From Jackrogersella multiformis (lineage: Eukaryota > Ascomycota > Sordariomycetes > Xylariales > Hypoxylaceae), in contig CADCXD010000002.1 in assembly GCA_902806575.1 (NCBI GenBank), forward strand, positions 310,001 to 374,000: DNA of 64,000 nt. Direction: 5' to 3'. The position numbers were made by a program, and so were the translations under genes. The notes beneath the pieces are model-generated. The model did no database searches. It had not been told where the DNA came from and saw only the letters and a program-made list of their open reading frames with translations. Positions 35,857 to 47,995 of the stretch are shown piece after piece; position 1 is the first letter of the stretch; the number at the start of each line of letters is the position of its first letter.

Positions 35857-38800
35857 GACGAATGAGAAATGAAATGAACAGCTATTGCATTATCGGCTTA
35901 GCTATTACATTAGATACGATAAAATATCGATTCTAGCTCACGACGGTCGGTTTTCCTTTATACCTACTGGGCGAGACGCTGACAAATAGAATGGATTTAT
36001 AAGCTATATCAGCTTAGCAGTGGGTTTACACGCAACTGGCTTCCAAGGTTGAGTTAGCGTTGTGGATGGCGAAATCTGAAATTGGTAACCAAAATAAATT
36101 TTGCAACAGACAGATTATAGTAAAGTTACCTATGTTCTCGGATTGTTGAGTTTATTAGGTTAGGAGATTGAAGCATGACACCGAATGAGATGGTCCTAAT
36201 GGTAGGTACCTACCTATTACCTACCTAATTATAAAATTTCGTATTCCACCGAACAGCGAATAATATAACAGTGGCAAGTGCGCAATATTCCAAGGTTGTT
36301 AAAGTCCAAGTAAACTTCATTCTCTCAGATGCTCATAATAATACCACCGTTCTTCCTCCTACACTATCCCTAGCCGGGCTTTGTGTATTGACCTCTCAGC
36401 ACAACCGAACCTCTTGCAGACTCAGAATGACTTGTTAGTATCCTAATTTACCAGATAGGCGCCTAGCTTAGCCCCGAGAGCGCAATTTCTGAAGCTGAGT
36501 TGTGAAGAACTCTATTTTGAGTATACCTAGGTAGAGTACATGTGAAGAACCCGATTTCCGCGCGCCTGAATAGGGCTCTTGCGGCGAACCTCAAGTAGAT
36601 GGCACCGAGGGGGTATAAGTGTGGAGTATTAGTTCTAGGAGGCGAGGTACCTTGGTAGTCGTTATTATTGATATATCTGTGAGTCTTCTCATCCAATTCA
36701 TTTTGAACTTGTTTTACAGGTTTAACGTTAGGGATAATGGGCTCTTGGTAAAGGGACAAGCATATTCTCTGTAGAATCACTACTCACTCCGCGATTTTAG
36801 AAGGCACAGATTCAGTTATACTTTATTACGGACTGATTGATAATTTTCATCCCAATTTTATCAATTTTACTAGTCGCCGGGATACGGGAAATATTCACAT
36901 GAAGTTCATAGAAATCCAACTTGCGTGAGATTTAACTTCGTTTCAGATAAAATTGTCGGCTTATTTTATAGCTAAGAGTCAATCTTGAGTTATGGATGTG
37001 TCGAAATAGTTTCTCGGTTATGTTACTTCCAATATGTTCAACTGCATAACATCGTCACTTCCACTCCGGTAACTTCATATACATTAAATAGATTGGTGCC
37101 CATCTATCACCATGATAGATGTTACAAACCCACCATAAGCATTCAGATTCGTCCATATTAACGGGATGAGAACGGCTAAGCGACGAGATGAACCTCTCGG
37201 ATATAACCAGGGAATATTAATTGAAACCTTCCAAGGAACGGATATGAGATTAGATGACGTGAGCCTCCTATGTCAACCCTTAGTAATAGCCTTTAACCTA
37301 ATATCATGAAATATCTCATGATTGAAGGAGATCTATCACCTGTCATGGGTATTTTCAGCCCCTTTCTCTTGGTTGATCACAAAGCACCCGCAATCACGAG
37401 CCTCAATCTCGCTTCCGCTATTTTATATTACGTGCGCGATATATCTAAGTCAGAAACTTGAACTAGAAAGAGAATATAAGAATATTGTCAATAATACAAA
37501 AGTGTAAGCGATTTTACGGCGATCACGAGTAACCTATATTTTTTATGGAGTGGAACGCTCGATCGGAACCGATCGATAAAGTAAGACTTCTTACTACTAC
37601 TAAGCATGTTTCACTGCTTTAAATCTTATTCGATTAGTAGATTATCTTACTCTTATAAGTAGACATTAACGAGACAGTTATTAACAAGCGACTCATCCGG
37701 GTATTAGTAACGTTTAGACTTACAAATTCCAGGTAAATATAATCAACACAATAATAAGTACTTACCTCGGTACTAATGCATAATACATGTACCTGCTTTT
37801 AATATTTTAAACCTTATTATCACCTCAACTACATCCTAAGAAGGCATTTACCTACCTGGGTATTTACGGTATGTTATAAAACAAGATTCATCAATCTGGG
37901 GCAATGTCAGATTCTAATCGGAAAATAAATTGTGCTTGCCTTACTGTTTCGAGCTGAAACCCAAAGAGGCAGGTCTGATTCTATTTCGAGAACTATGTTT
38001 CAAATGCAACACCTACCTAGGTATGTAACCTAATAAGTAGGAGCAAAGGAGCTTTCAGAGTCGGTAGCTTTAATTGATAGATTACCTACCTAGGTAGGTA
38101 CCTATCTAGGACGTAAGTAACGTAGCGAGCCCCTTGAAGTTCGATACGACATGCCAGACCGGATTCCCTAGAATATTTTCGCAAAATATTGTAAAGCCCA
38201 GCTGAGTGATTTTAAGTAGGCTATGATACAATCTGTTCATAATAACGCTACAATTAACGCCTAATAAGTAGCTTATTAATCTATATGAGGACAAGATCTG
38301 CTACAATATTATATAACATTGATAGGATTACTTACCTTCTAGGTAAGCTTACAACAACGCTGTTTTCACCTTGATACTTAGGCTAACTAAGTGGGAAGCT
38401 GTAAGGCGATATTCTAAAGGGATGGTTGCAAGTTCCAATATAGCATCGTCTACTTAGGTACCTAGTGTCAGGAGGAATGTTACAGTAATACTCACTGCCT
38501 AGAAGAGATCTGGACTTCAACTGCCGTACTCTCAAGTACAGTGAGAACCCCTGACCATTCGGATCTACTTCCAATGTCATATGGCCGACAAGTAGGCGAA
38601 ACCTAGCGAAATTGAAATCTCAGATTAACCTGTATCAACTAATCAAACACTTACCTGTATCAACTCACGATACGGCTGGCGCCATCACAAGTAGCCCCTA
38701 ATTGCAAGCATGAATGAACCCAAAGCTACCTACCTAGGTAATAAGCTAATGTGAGGTCTTACTAATAGCCTCTGTCCTGGTGCTACCACGGCTACCTTAC

Positions 38801-38903
38801 AGATATATAGCATCAGGTGCCCAGGACAGCCAGGTGAATATACCATATAACTCTCCAGGTCTCAGCATTAGATCGTTGTATTAACGGATCTTCGACATTC
38901 GAC
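35857..38903. other. Divergent intergenic region, nothing supported
   Basis: 3 kb between the reductase (minus) and the GH55 glucanase (plus) start codons. Moderately A+T-rich, with CCTAGG-type palindromes (36200, 36525, 37850, 38015, 38083-38110, 38450, 38730). No coding frame shows family features. Confidence 0.5.
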
Positions 38904-41629
38904 ATGGTCCAATTACATCTTCTCGCGGCTGCCATTTTGCTGGGAGGAGCGTCGTGCTCGGCGATCCTAAGGGACAATGAAACTGATGACAACCTCCAAA
39001 AACGGGCTACCAGCTTTTGGTATGCCAACATGGACCACACGGGCTCGGCCAGAGGATATGCGCCAGACCTAGGCACCGATACATACCCCGTGTTTGTGGC
39101 CGTGAATGCCGGTGACGGAGCTGGAATTCAAAAGGCCATAAACGATGCGGGCAACGGCAATACACGAAACGGTCAATGGTTGGCATCTCAACCGAGGGTA
39201 TGTACTAGATAACTAGAATTACTGACCCCTTGCTAAGATCCAAATAGGTCGTGTATATACCTCCTGGAACATACGAAGTCAGCCAAACCATTCGCATGAA
39301 CACAGATACTATCCTGATGGGCGATGCCACGAATGTGAGTACAAGTGCCGTCTTGAATCTGCGCCTGTTAACAAATATTGCAAGCCGCCAACGATAAAAG
39401 CTGCTGCCGGTTTCTCGGGTGATCAAACTCTTCTTTCTGGTTGGTTTCTCTCGTCTTGACACATAGACCACAGCCTCTAATCCCATATTGCAGGACAGGA
39501 TCCCGTAACGGGGGAGGCGGGAGAGCTTTCCTTCGCAGTCGGACTCAAGAACCTAATTCTTGACACCACCAGTATCCCAGGAGGTAAGATAGCCTTGACA
39601 TTACGACGTATATATCAACTGTATATTCTGACTCGTAGCAGGCAATTCATTCACGGCGCTTTGGTGGGGTGTAGCTCAAGCTACCCAGCTCCAGAATATC
39701 AAAATTGTTATGGCATCATCGAGTAACGGCAATGGACACACGGGTATCCAACTTGGAAGAGGTTCTACCCTCGGTCTTTCTGACGTTCGTATCGAACGTG
39801 GACAGGTAAGTCGTCTTGGTTCCCCTCTATAACACCACGATGAAGGGACTAACGAAGCTACCAAGACGGGTATTTGGCACAACGGCCATCAGCAGGCGCT
39901 CTATAAGGGTATTTACTTCTACCAGAATACTGTTGGTATGTTGATAAATGGGGGAAACACCATCAGCATTATCGGCGCGACGTTTGATACTGTTGGCACC
40001 GGAGTCCGACACAGTGGTGGATCTCCTTGGATTGCGCTTATCGACGCAACATCTAAGAACTCTGGCGTGACATTTATAACATCAGGTGAGTATCCATATC
40101 GTCTATGACTATGGGATATAAACCCGGGCCGTCTGGACTCCAAACTGTAGTTCCAGATAAGTTCGTTGATCTGCGACACTCTGTTAACTTTATAATAGAT
40201 TATCCATCATTCCTGATTGAAAACTTGACCAAGGATACCAACTCAAATGTCGCTCAAGTACCAGGAAGCACTGCTCTAGGTCCCCAGAGCCATGTGGATA
40301 CTTTTTCCTATGGTAATACCGTGGGTCATAGCCCCATATACGCCGGCATGACGTCGCCGTTGAACCGGCCTGCTGCCTTGGCACCGAATGGGAAATATCC
40401 CGTAAATCCCGCTCCCAATTATGCCAACAACCCCGTATCGGATTTCATCAACGTCAAGGACTCATCTCAAAATGGCGGCCATACCGTACTGGGAGACCAT
40501 AGCAAGGATGAATCTGGGGTGCTTAACCAAGTCCTGCAATACGCGGCGACCAATAACAAGATTGCTTACTTCCCATTCGGAAAGTACAGAGTTGACGATA
40601 CTCTGCTCATCCCGAAAGGTTCGCGTATTGTCGGAGAAGCCTGGGCGACTATCACTGGTAATGGCGACAAGTTCAAGGATGCCGCGAATCCGAAACCGGT
40701 GGTGTCCGTCGGCAATAGTGGGGACGTCGGCGTCGCTCAGATTCAAGATATGCGATTTACGGTCTCTGACGTCCTTCCTGGAGCTATCATCTTGCAATTC
40801 AACATCGCGGGCTCGGCGCCGGGCGATGTTGCGTTGTGGAACTCTCTGGTTACTGTCGGCGGTACACTTGGGGCGTCTGCGCTCGGTGATGCTTGCGGTT
40901 CCAGTAGCAATGAGTGTCAAGCTGCTTTCATCGGAATTCATCTCACTGCCACCTCGTCTGCGTATATCGAGAATGTTTGGAACTGGGTTGCCGACCACTT
41001 TACCGAAGGCAGTGGCGGTTGCAACATAGCCGCGAAAGGCGGTGTGCTTGTCGAAGCCACCAAGGGCACCTGGCTTCACGCGCTGGGTAGTGAGCATTGG
41101 TGGTTGTATCAGCTCAACCTGCGGAACGCGCAAAATGTCATGGTCAGCTTGCTTCAGTCGGAGACCAACTATGACCAAGGCGACAACACGCAGCAGACGG
41201 TGCCAGCTCCCTGGACGGCGGATGTGAAGAACTGGGGAGACCCGGACTTTTCTTGGTGCAGCGGTGGAGACAAGCGGTGTCGTATGGGGTTCGCCAACTA
41301 CATCCAAGGCGGCTCCGACATCTACACCTACGCGTCTGCATCATGGGCCTTCTTCAGCGGACCCGGTTACCAAGGTTGTTCAGGAGATTGCCAGGGTAAG
41401 TTTGAAACAATCAAGTTCCCCCCCCCCGATAGATCAGCAGCTTACTATTATTACGATAGACTACATGCATTGGATATCCCAGACGCCAGCAAACCTCAAG
41501 GCGTATGGCTTGTGCTCCAAGAGCACAACGACAGCGCTCCGCCTCGGAGATGGAACAAACATCAACACTCAACCAGACTTCACCGGTTCGTGGGGAAGTC
41601 TGGTTGGCCGCTACACACCAGATAATTAA
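38904..41629 (+). CDS. Exo-beta-1,3-glucanase, glycoside hydrolase family 55
   Basis: Secreted enzyme releasing glucose or short units from beta-1,3-glucan. Exons 38904..39197, 39248..39334, 39385..39439, 39494..39583, 39642..39805, 39866..40085, 40199..41395 and 41460..41629 give 758 residues. All seven junctions keep frame. Residues 1-19 are a signal peptide and LQKR (about 32-35) is a Kex2-type processing site. The mature part begins ATSFWYANMDHTGSARGYAPDL, as in GH55 (shown as one 22-residue region, key residues WYANMDHTG). Two pectate-lyase-like beta-helix modules are visible. The first has VVYIPPGTYEVS, TLMGDATNPPTI-type and FTALWWGVAQATQLQN segments, and the second has IAYFPFGKYRVDDTLLIP, SAYIENVWNWVADH and GTWLHALGSEHWWLYQLNL. 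The C-terminus is YGLCSKSTTTALRLGDG. The length is usual for the family. It could serve wall turnover, mycoparasitism or glucan scavenging. Confidence 0.93.
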
Positions 41630-42920
41630 ATAATGCCATCCTTGCATAACCGAAATTCCGAAGATATGACATGATATGCAGTAAGACTATGGGCCGCTCT
41701 ACTTTCATCTTTACCTAATACGCGGGATTGTTCCGGCTCCACGCGTCAATATGTGTAATGACGATATCTTTTTTGTACATAGTTTTTGTTCATTAGATAG
41801 TAAATAATAGGGTATACATGGGCGCATACATGAGATTAGATTCAGATTGAATATACTCTTTATATAACTAACCGGACATGTTGTACTCTTTTTATTGCGA
41901 AACTACTTGACGTAGGTTGGTTTTTGGATCGTGGATAGCAGATGAATATAGCCTTAGATTCGTCCCGTCCTGCCCGTCGCGGTCTTTGTATTTGGTCTTT
42001 TAAACCTACCTAGGTGTATGGTGTGTATACCCAATTTTCTCAGCCCATTAGTCAAATTGATTAACAAAACTTTTCAGTGCCTACCTACCTAGATAGGAAA
42101 TAGATATGCATCTTTTCCGGGCAAACAACGAGTTGGAATGTAAGGCTCCGTTTAATATGTTGCATGTACATTTTTTACCAAGATTGCTTTTGTATTAAAT
42201 TTCAATTAGAAGCTCTTTAGGTGTGTGGCTTTATTCTTCTAGTTACCTAGCAGCCTAGTTAAGGGCTATGCAGTTAGGTAATTACATATGTACCTAGGTA
42301 GTTATAACGATTCTAATTTGAAGGATTATAACTATCATATAACAATTCCTATGCTACCAATCTAATCCCATCGATTAGGAGATGCAAAACCCCCCATGAT
42401 GCACGATCACTGACATGCCTTAGCTGCTTAGTACATCATGTAGCATGTGCGCGCTTTGATGCAAGGTATCGGCTGAGACAAATGGCCTTAGTCTATCTGT
42501 GGACCTGGGATGATAATTCAGCCTCATTGATTTATACTCCGGACAAAGAGTTCGCAGTTTGCCAGCCCGCTCTGCCATAGCTTGAAATCTTCGAGATCCA
42601 GTTTTTAAATAATACAGTTCTCGAGTTTGAAGAGACCCGTTAAAAGTCATAGGACCTCTTCCTTTCTTACCACCATCGCCATCTTACTGTTGTCGATCTC
42701 ATGATTGGCTCTTGGTGTGTGCGTGTGTGATTGCGAAATCGTTCCTAGCTAGGACTCGACAATGGTTCTCGTCACTTCTCATGTGATACGCATTGGTTAG
42801 TTTGTTACGGTCGAAAATCTTTCAGGCTATGCATTTTCCAACGAGGTAAGACCTTGGAATATCTCCCCGAACTCTGGCCGTGTAATAGGGCTTTTAAATG
42901 ACGATAGTGGATCTTAGAAT

Positions 42921-43051
42921 GGGGGAGTGGAAATAAACCCCCACTAAATAACCCACTTTAGAGCCCCATGAACCCACGATGGATGCCGTTTAGCGGGTTG
43001 ACGGGGTTTAGCGGCTCGAGGCGAGTTGAAGGCTTATTTCCCCCCGGTCCC
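42921..43051. mobile_element. Possible short non-autonomous element remnant with imperfect inverted ends
   Basis: The left end GGGGGAGTGGAAATAAACC and the reverse complement of the right end (GGGACCGGGGGGAAATAAGCC, 21 bases shown as two parts GGGACC and GGGGGGAAATAAGCC) share GGAAATAARCC and continue with similar CA-CT bases. The interior repeats TTTAGCGG twice. No target duplication could be found, so this is weak. Confidence 0.3.
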
Positions 43052-44275
43052 GTAGGCTGGCTGAGAATAGCATCGGACTAGGTGCAAAAGGTAATAACGA
43101 CACAGTATTAGACTGTGCTGCTTACTATCCCCATATTACTTAATCAGCAGCCATAATGTATATGTGTTACTGAAATAAGTCTTTTAAGGGATATATATGT
43201 ACAGTATAAACTGGTATCATTGCCACGGTTTACACACTGTCTGCACTTAGTCAGACGGGGGAAGGGGAGGGGGGTGACAGTTCCAAACCCCCGCGTAGAT
43301 TGGTAGAGAGGGAGGCCCGAGGTCGACGGTATTATCGGGGTAGCTGCGGGGACGGATGAGACATTAGATAGCCGGCGCTCCCAAGGTAGGAAAGCCGAAG
43401 TTGTCAAGGTTTCAGAGATGTACATATAATGTTTATTACATAGTAGTAGGTAACCTCAGGTTTACTTATGTTTGTAGGTACTATTGTCTTACGTGTGTTC
43501 TTTTGGTATATTTACCTACCTAGGGTACTCACATAGGGTACCTAGGTAGTATACTCAGCATACTACCGAGGTATCTACCTTGATAGGTAGTAAACCACAA
43601 GCTTTTTAAATCTTCAACGCTATCTCCCCTACTGCCGAGTACGTGTTTTTGTTCTGCCAACCAATACGTTTACAGCATCTGTATCTCAAAGGAGCACGCT
43701 ATCGGCGGAGTTTAACTGGATTGACTTTTGTGAAAATGAGACGGCCTCTACGCTAGCGCCCTGTATAGGCAAGCCGTTCCGTTTCCCTGCGTGGAGAATG
43801 CCGCGGGACCCTGAGTTCGACCAGTTAGCTCAGCCCAATCCAGGTCTGACTAAACCACCCCCTGAACCGAACCGAGAAAACATTGGGGAATGACCTCATA
43901 TCGCTTTATTCGTCATACCACGAGAGATGCAGAGTATGCAGAGCATGCCTTACACAGTAGCATGCGTAAAGGAACCTACCCCGCCAGCAGGCATGTCAGC
44001 GAATGGAAATTTTATGAGATCGTCACGATCAGCAGTGTGGACCGGTCTTGGCTAACAGGGCAAGCACCGCAGGGCCTGCAGGGTTGTAGTCGGAATTGTC
44101 ACACTGGAGGAAAGCTTGGTTCGAGATCCAGGATCAGTGTGAAAGCCGACTTGGATTGCCACGGTTGGCTGCATTACAAAAGTATAGCGTCTCCAATTCT
44201 CACGAGCCCGATGTCGTCCTTTGTCAGCTGCAAACAAGGGCTTCTCCATGCTTATATGAGGGTCGGTCCCGCCAT

Positions 44276-44324
44276 CTCCAGACTCCAGACTCCAGACTCC
44301 ATACTCCATACTCCATACTCCAGA
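44276..44324. repeat. Seven-base tandem array, seven copies
   Basis: Three CTCCAGA, three CTCCATA and one final CTCCAGA unit without gaps, about 200 bp upstream of the sugar-transporter start codon. Confidence 0.95.
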
Positions 44325-44522
44325 TCTCCTCCCTCCCACAACTCCCATCCGTCCCTTCAATCTGGTGCTAGATCGAAAACCTGGAGTCGGCCAAATTCTG
44401 TCACTCATTTCGCCGAAATCATCTGATTACACCATCGGTTTCTGCATTGAACCGCAGATTGTGGACACTTGGAAATCACTAAGCCGGGTCCGTTTAATCA
44501 CGTCCGGTGTATAATTCACAAA

Positions 44523-46477
44523 ATGGCAACGTCAGCGCCGACATATATGGGCCTTCGGGGCCGGCCGCTCTCTATGGCCGTCAGTACGGTTGCGACCACG
44601 GGATTCCTTCTTTTCGGATACGACCAAGGAGTGTAAGTTACAGTACCCCGACGAAGAACAAGCTCCGGGTTTGTTACGTTTTTAAGCACGATGATGGGCC
44701 ATGATTGCTCCTAAGTGCGCTCTCAACCTAGCAAGGGTAGGAAGTTACTAACTGAATCAAAGGATGAGCGGAATTATCGGTTCAAACCACTTTGCAAATG
44801 TGTTCGAAGAAGTCAGAGGCAATGCAACGATGCAAGGCCTCGTCACCGCCATCTACGAGATCGGTTGTCTTATAGGCGCCATGTTCATTCTTGGTGTGGG
44901 TGACTTGCTTGGCAGAAGGAAGGCAATGATACTAGGCGGTTTCATTATGATCATAGGAGCTACAATCCAAGTCACTGCCTTTCCCGGCCACCAACCCCTT
45001 GCCCAATTCATCATTGGCAGAGTGGTCACAGGTGTCGGTAATGGCATCAACACCTCCACCATCCCGACGTATCAAGGTATGCACCTCTCACTGTATTGCG
45101 ACCACGTACGCGATAATTTATTTCTAACCCCTTGCAGCTGAATGCAGTAAGACATCCAATAGAGGTTTGCTCATCTGTATCGAAGGCGGTATCATCGCAT
45201 TCGGTACCGTAATCGCATATTGGATCGACTATGGCTGCAGCTATGGCAGCGAAGACCTTTCCTGGCGCTTCCCTATCGCTTTCCAGACCTTATTCGGCCT
45301 TGTGGTGTGCGTTTGCATGATCTTCCTGCCCGAGAGCCCACGTTGGCTTCTTACGCATGAACGATATGAAGATGCTGAGCATGTCATCGCAGCTCTGCGA
45401 GGCTACGAGCTAGGCAGCGAAGAGACTCAGACTGAGAGAGATATCATCTTGGACTCTATCCGCGCCAGTGGTTTCTCTGGTCAAAAGAGCACGCCAGTCA
45501 AGGCTCTACTTACCGGCGGCAAGACTCAGCATCTCCGACGTATGCTGATTGGCTCTAGCAGTCAGCTGATGCAGCAGGTTGGCGGATGCAATGCCGTCAT
45601 TTACTATTTCCCCATTCTTTTCGAGGCGCAAATCACCATCGGCGACCCAGACATGGCCCTGCTCATGGGTGGTATAAACATGATCGTATATGCCATCTTC
45701 GCCACGACATCGTGGTTTATCATCGAGCGAGTTGGCCGGCGCAAGCTATTTCTCTACGGATCTGTTGGACAATGCTTGTCTATGGTTCTCACCTTTGCTT
45801 GCCTTATTCCCGGAACTACATCTGCTGCTAAGGGTGCCGCTGTTGGCCTCTTCGTAAGTATTCTGCAATATATACCCAACTTCTCAACTTAAGGAAAATT
45901 CTAATTATATGAAAAGACTTATATTGCCACTTTTGGAGCGACCTGGCTCCCGCTTCCGTGGTTATACCCAGCTGAAATTAATCCAATCAAGACTCGCGCA
46001 AAGGCTAACGCTACCTCAACTTGCACGAACTGGCTCTTCAACTGTAAGTACAATTAGTGTCTCACTATTTGAAAGCCGTGTCTAACTTCTAATGCTATAG
46101 TTCTCATCGTCATGGTAACACCAGTCATGATTGCGAACATCGGCTGGGGCACGTACCTGTTCTTTGCTGTCGTGAACGCCTGCTTCATTCCCATTATCTA
46201 TTTCTTCTACCCAGAAACCGCTAAGCGATCGCTTGAGGAGATCGATATCATCTTTGCCAAGGGTTTCGTGGAGAAAAAATCCTACGTTCTCGCCGCGCAG
46301 GAGTTGCCTCTGCTTACTCCTGAGCAGGTCGAGCAGGAGGCTCTCAAGTATGGACTTATTGATGTTGCCGCGAGAGGTGCAGCGCGAGCTAATGGTCCTG
46401 CCGGCGTGGTGCAAGAGAAGGCTTTCAGTGAGAAGAGCGAGGAGGAGTCTGGAAGTCATGAGGAGCTTGAAAACTAA
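44523..46477 (+). CDS. MFS sugar (hexose) transporter
   Basis: Twelve-helix plasma-membrane sugar:proton symporter of the major facilitator superfamily. Exons 44523..44632, 44763..45076, 45138..45853, 45917..46043 and 46101..46477 give 547 residues (introns 130, 61, 63, 57 bp). Hallmarks in order are FLLFGYDQGVMSG in helix 1, GDLLGRRKAM in the loop 2-3, the signature GRVVTGVGNGINTSTIPTYQ followed by AECSKTSNRG, and LPESPRWLLTHER before the central loop. QQVGGCNAVIYYFP is in helix 7, followed by ERVGRRKLF and the terminal motif YPETAKRSLEEID. The spliced WLPLPWLYPAEINPI also matches. Some fungal members with this layout (GYDQGV, PTYQAE) are hexose or pentose carriers; the substrate cannot be told. 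The GH55 glucanase upstream on the same strand could supply its sugar. Confidence 0.92.
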
Positions 46478-47995
46478 AGGCTCCATTGACTGCCTGTATT
46501 GCGTCTAGTTGATACCAATAATACGGCTGACCAAGGCAAGAACATCAGATGTTTGAACATAACACTACTCGAGATACCACTGGCCCGGAGGCTAGAATTA
46601 CTTTTCCTTGACTGATTTTGATAGTAAATTGGTTACCTAGATAGAACTGGGTTTGAGCAGACCATGATTACATAGACCTAGACGACCTGTTGACAGGGTC
46701 AGATGTACCTAACGAAACCCCGTCACGAACATAACGGGATGATGTTAGCAACCAATACGAACGTTATGTTTTATTACATATACATAAACTGATGGCAACC
46801 TCCTATAATAAGATGAAAAATAAGTGTTTTCGTGAGAGCCCTGGCATTCTGATACAAGAAGGTTATTACTCATATTATTAGAATATTAGACTTGGTGAAA
46901 ACATCCGCAAGCACAAAAGAAGTCCCGACTCTGATGTTGGGGTTTGACGATTAGGGTTACCGATTCTTGTCACGAAGAAACCGGAATGCTCTCCGGATGA
47001 CGTTCCGTGATTGCTATCCCTTAGCACGTGGAGGCAATTATAGTAAATAAAGGAAATTAATATAATGATAAAGAAAGAGACAAAAAGAGAGAATAGGAGT
47101 GACGTATGAGCGGACTTAAGTACCACCACAAAGCGAATCGCTTCAATCCGACAATAATAATCATATTGTGGCAAAATAGGTTTAACAAAGAAGCCACATG
47201 ATGATATTATAATGCTTCTATTCATAGAATTAAGATGATGTCAATTTATTTCTAACCTCTACGTTTCTGACCCCCTTTTTCTTTTCTTTTTCGTAAACAA
47301 AGCGCATCATGAGGTAACTCTAATAGTAAATAATATGCAACTATATGCTTATATACAATAAAGCGGTAATAAGAAGGGATAACCACCTCATGGATCACAT
47401 CGAATAACTCTGACGAGCAGTTTTAATAAAAATGTAAAAGAATTACAGGTAATCATAACATAAGGCGAGTTCCAAATGGATAATGCATAGCACTTGGATT
47501 ATATTGGTTACCTAGAGACAGGGAGGTCATAACTGGTAGCAATGGAGAAATATAGCTTCCTAGGTACCTCCTACATACCTAAGGTAGCGCAATACCCCTA
47601 AAAGCGCCAGTCGGCTAATCATGATGTAGCCCTATCTCGGCAATCAACCAAGCTTTCTCAATTAGGCCATCACAGTCGAATATAAGTTCAATGATTGGTT
47701 TATGAAAGTTAACACATCTACTAGCTAAAGATTACAGGGATATGACGAGTAGATGGTAGTTTTCCCATTCTCGCCCCTGGCGTTTTGGCGATGGTGATAG
47801 TTTCTTGACGTCAACGACATGTTGTACTACGCACCACCCTTCAAATAAGTTGAAATTCACCGAAGACTTGAAATCTACTTCTTCAACACAAGAACGCGGT
47901 CATAAACGAATTTACTCAATCTCGAGCTTTCGTCTTCAATCTTCTGAGGAAGTTCATAACCTTTTCCCCAGACCACTCTTACTTAACAGCCCCCT
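46478..47995. other. Intergenic region, nothing supported
   Basis: 1.5 kb, A+T-rich, between the sugar transporter and the catalase. The minus-strand frame at 46878-47225 is low-complexity hydrophobic and not supported. Confidence 0.5.

Larger units (their letters stand above)
41630..44522. other. Intergenic region upstream of the sugar transporter
   Basis: 2.9 kb with no supported gene. It holds a possible small terminal-inverted-repeat remnant (42921-43051), a 7-bp tandem array (44276-44324) and CCTAGG palindromes (42005, 42080, 42290, 43510-43590). The 178-codon frame at 43890-44426 crosses the tandem array and has no family signature. Confidence 0.5.

Noticed and set aside
40462..41307. 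281-codon minus frame opposite the GH55 gene
   Set aside because: Antisense shadow of a clear GH55 exon.
43801..43880. tRNA-like GTTAGCTCAG segment
   Set aside because: It resembles an A box but no matching B box, acceptor stem or anticodon arm could be built.
10316..44324. Tandem arrays considered as CRISPR
   Set aside because: Units are 5-9 bp and contiguous, without spacers, in a eukaryotic genome.
43890..44426. 178-codon frame upstream of the sugar transporter
   Set aside because: It reads through the CTCCAGA/CTCCATA tandem array and shows no protein family features.
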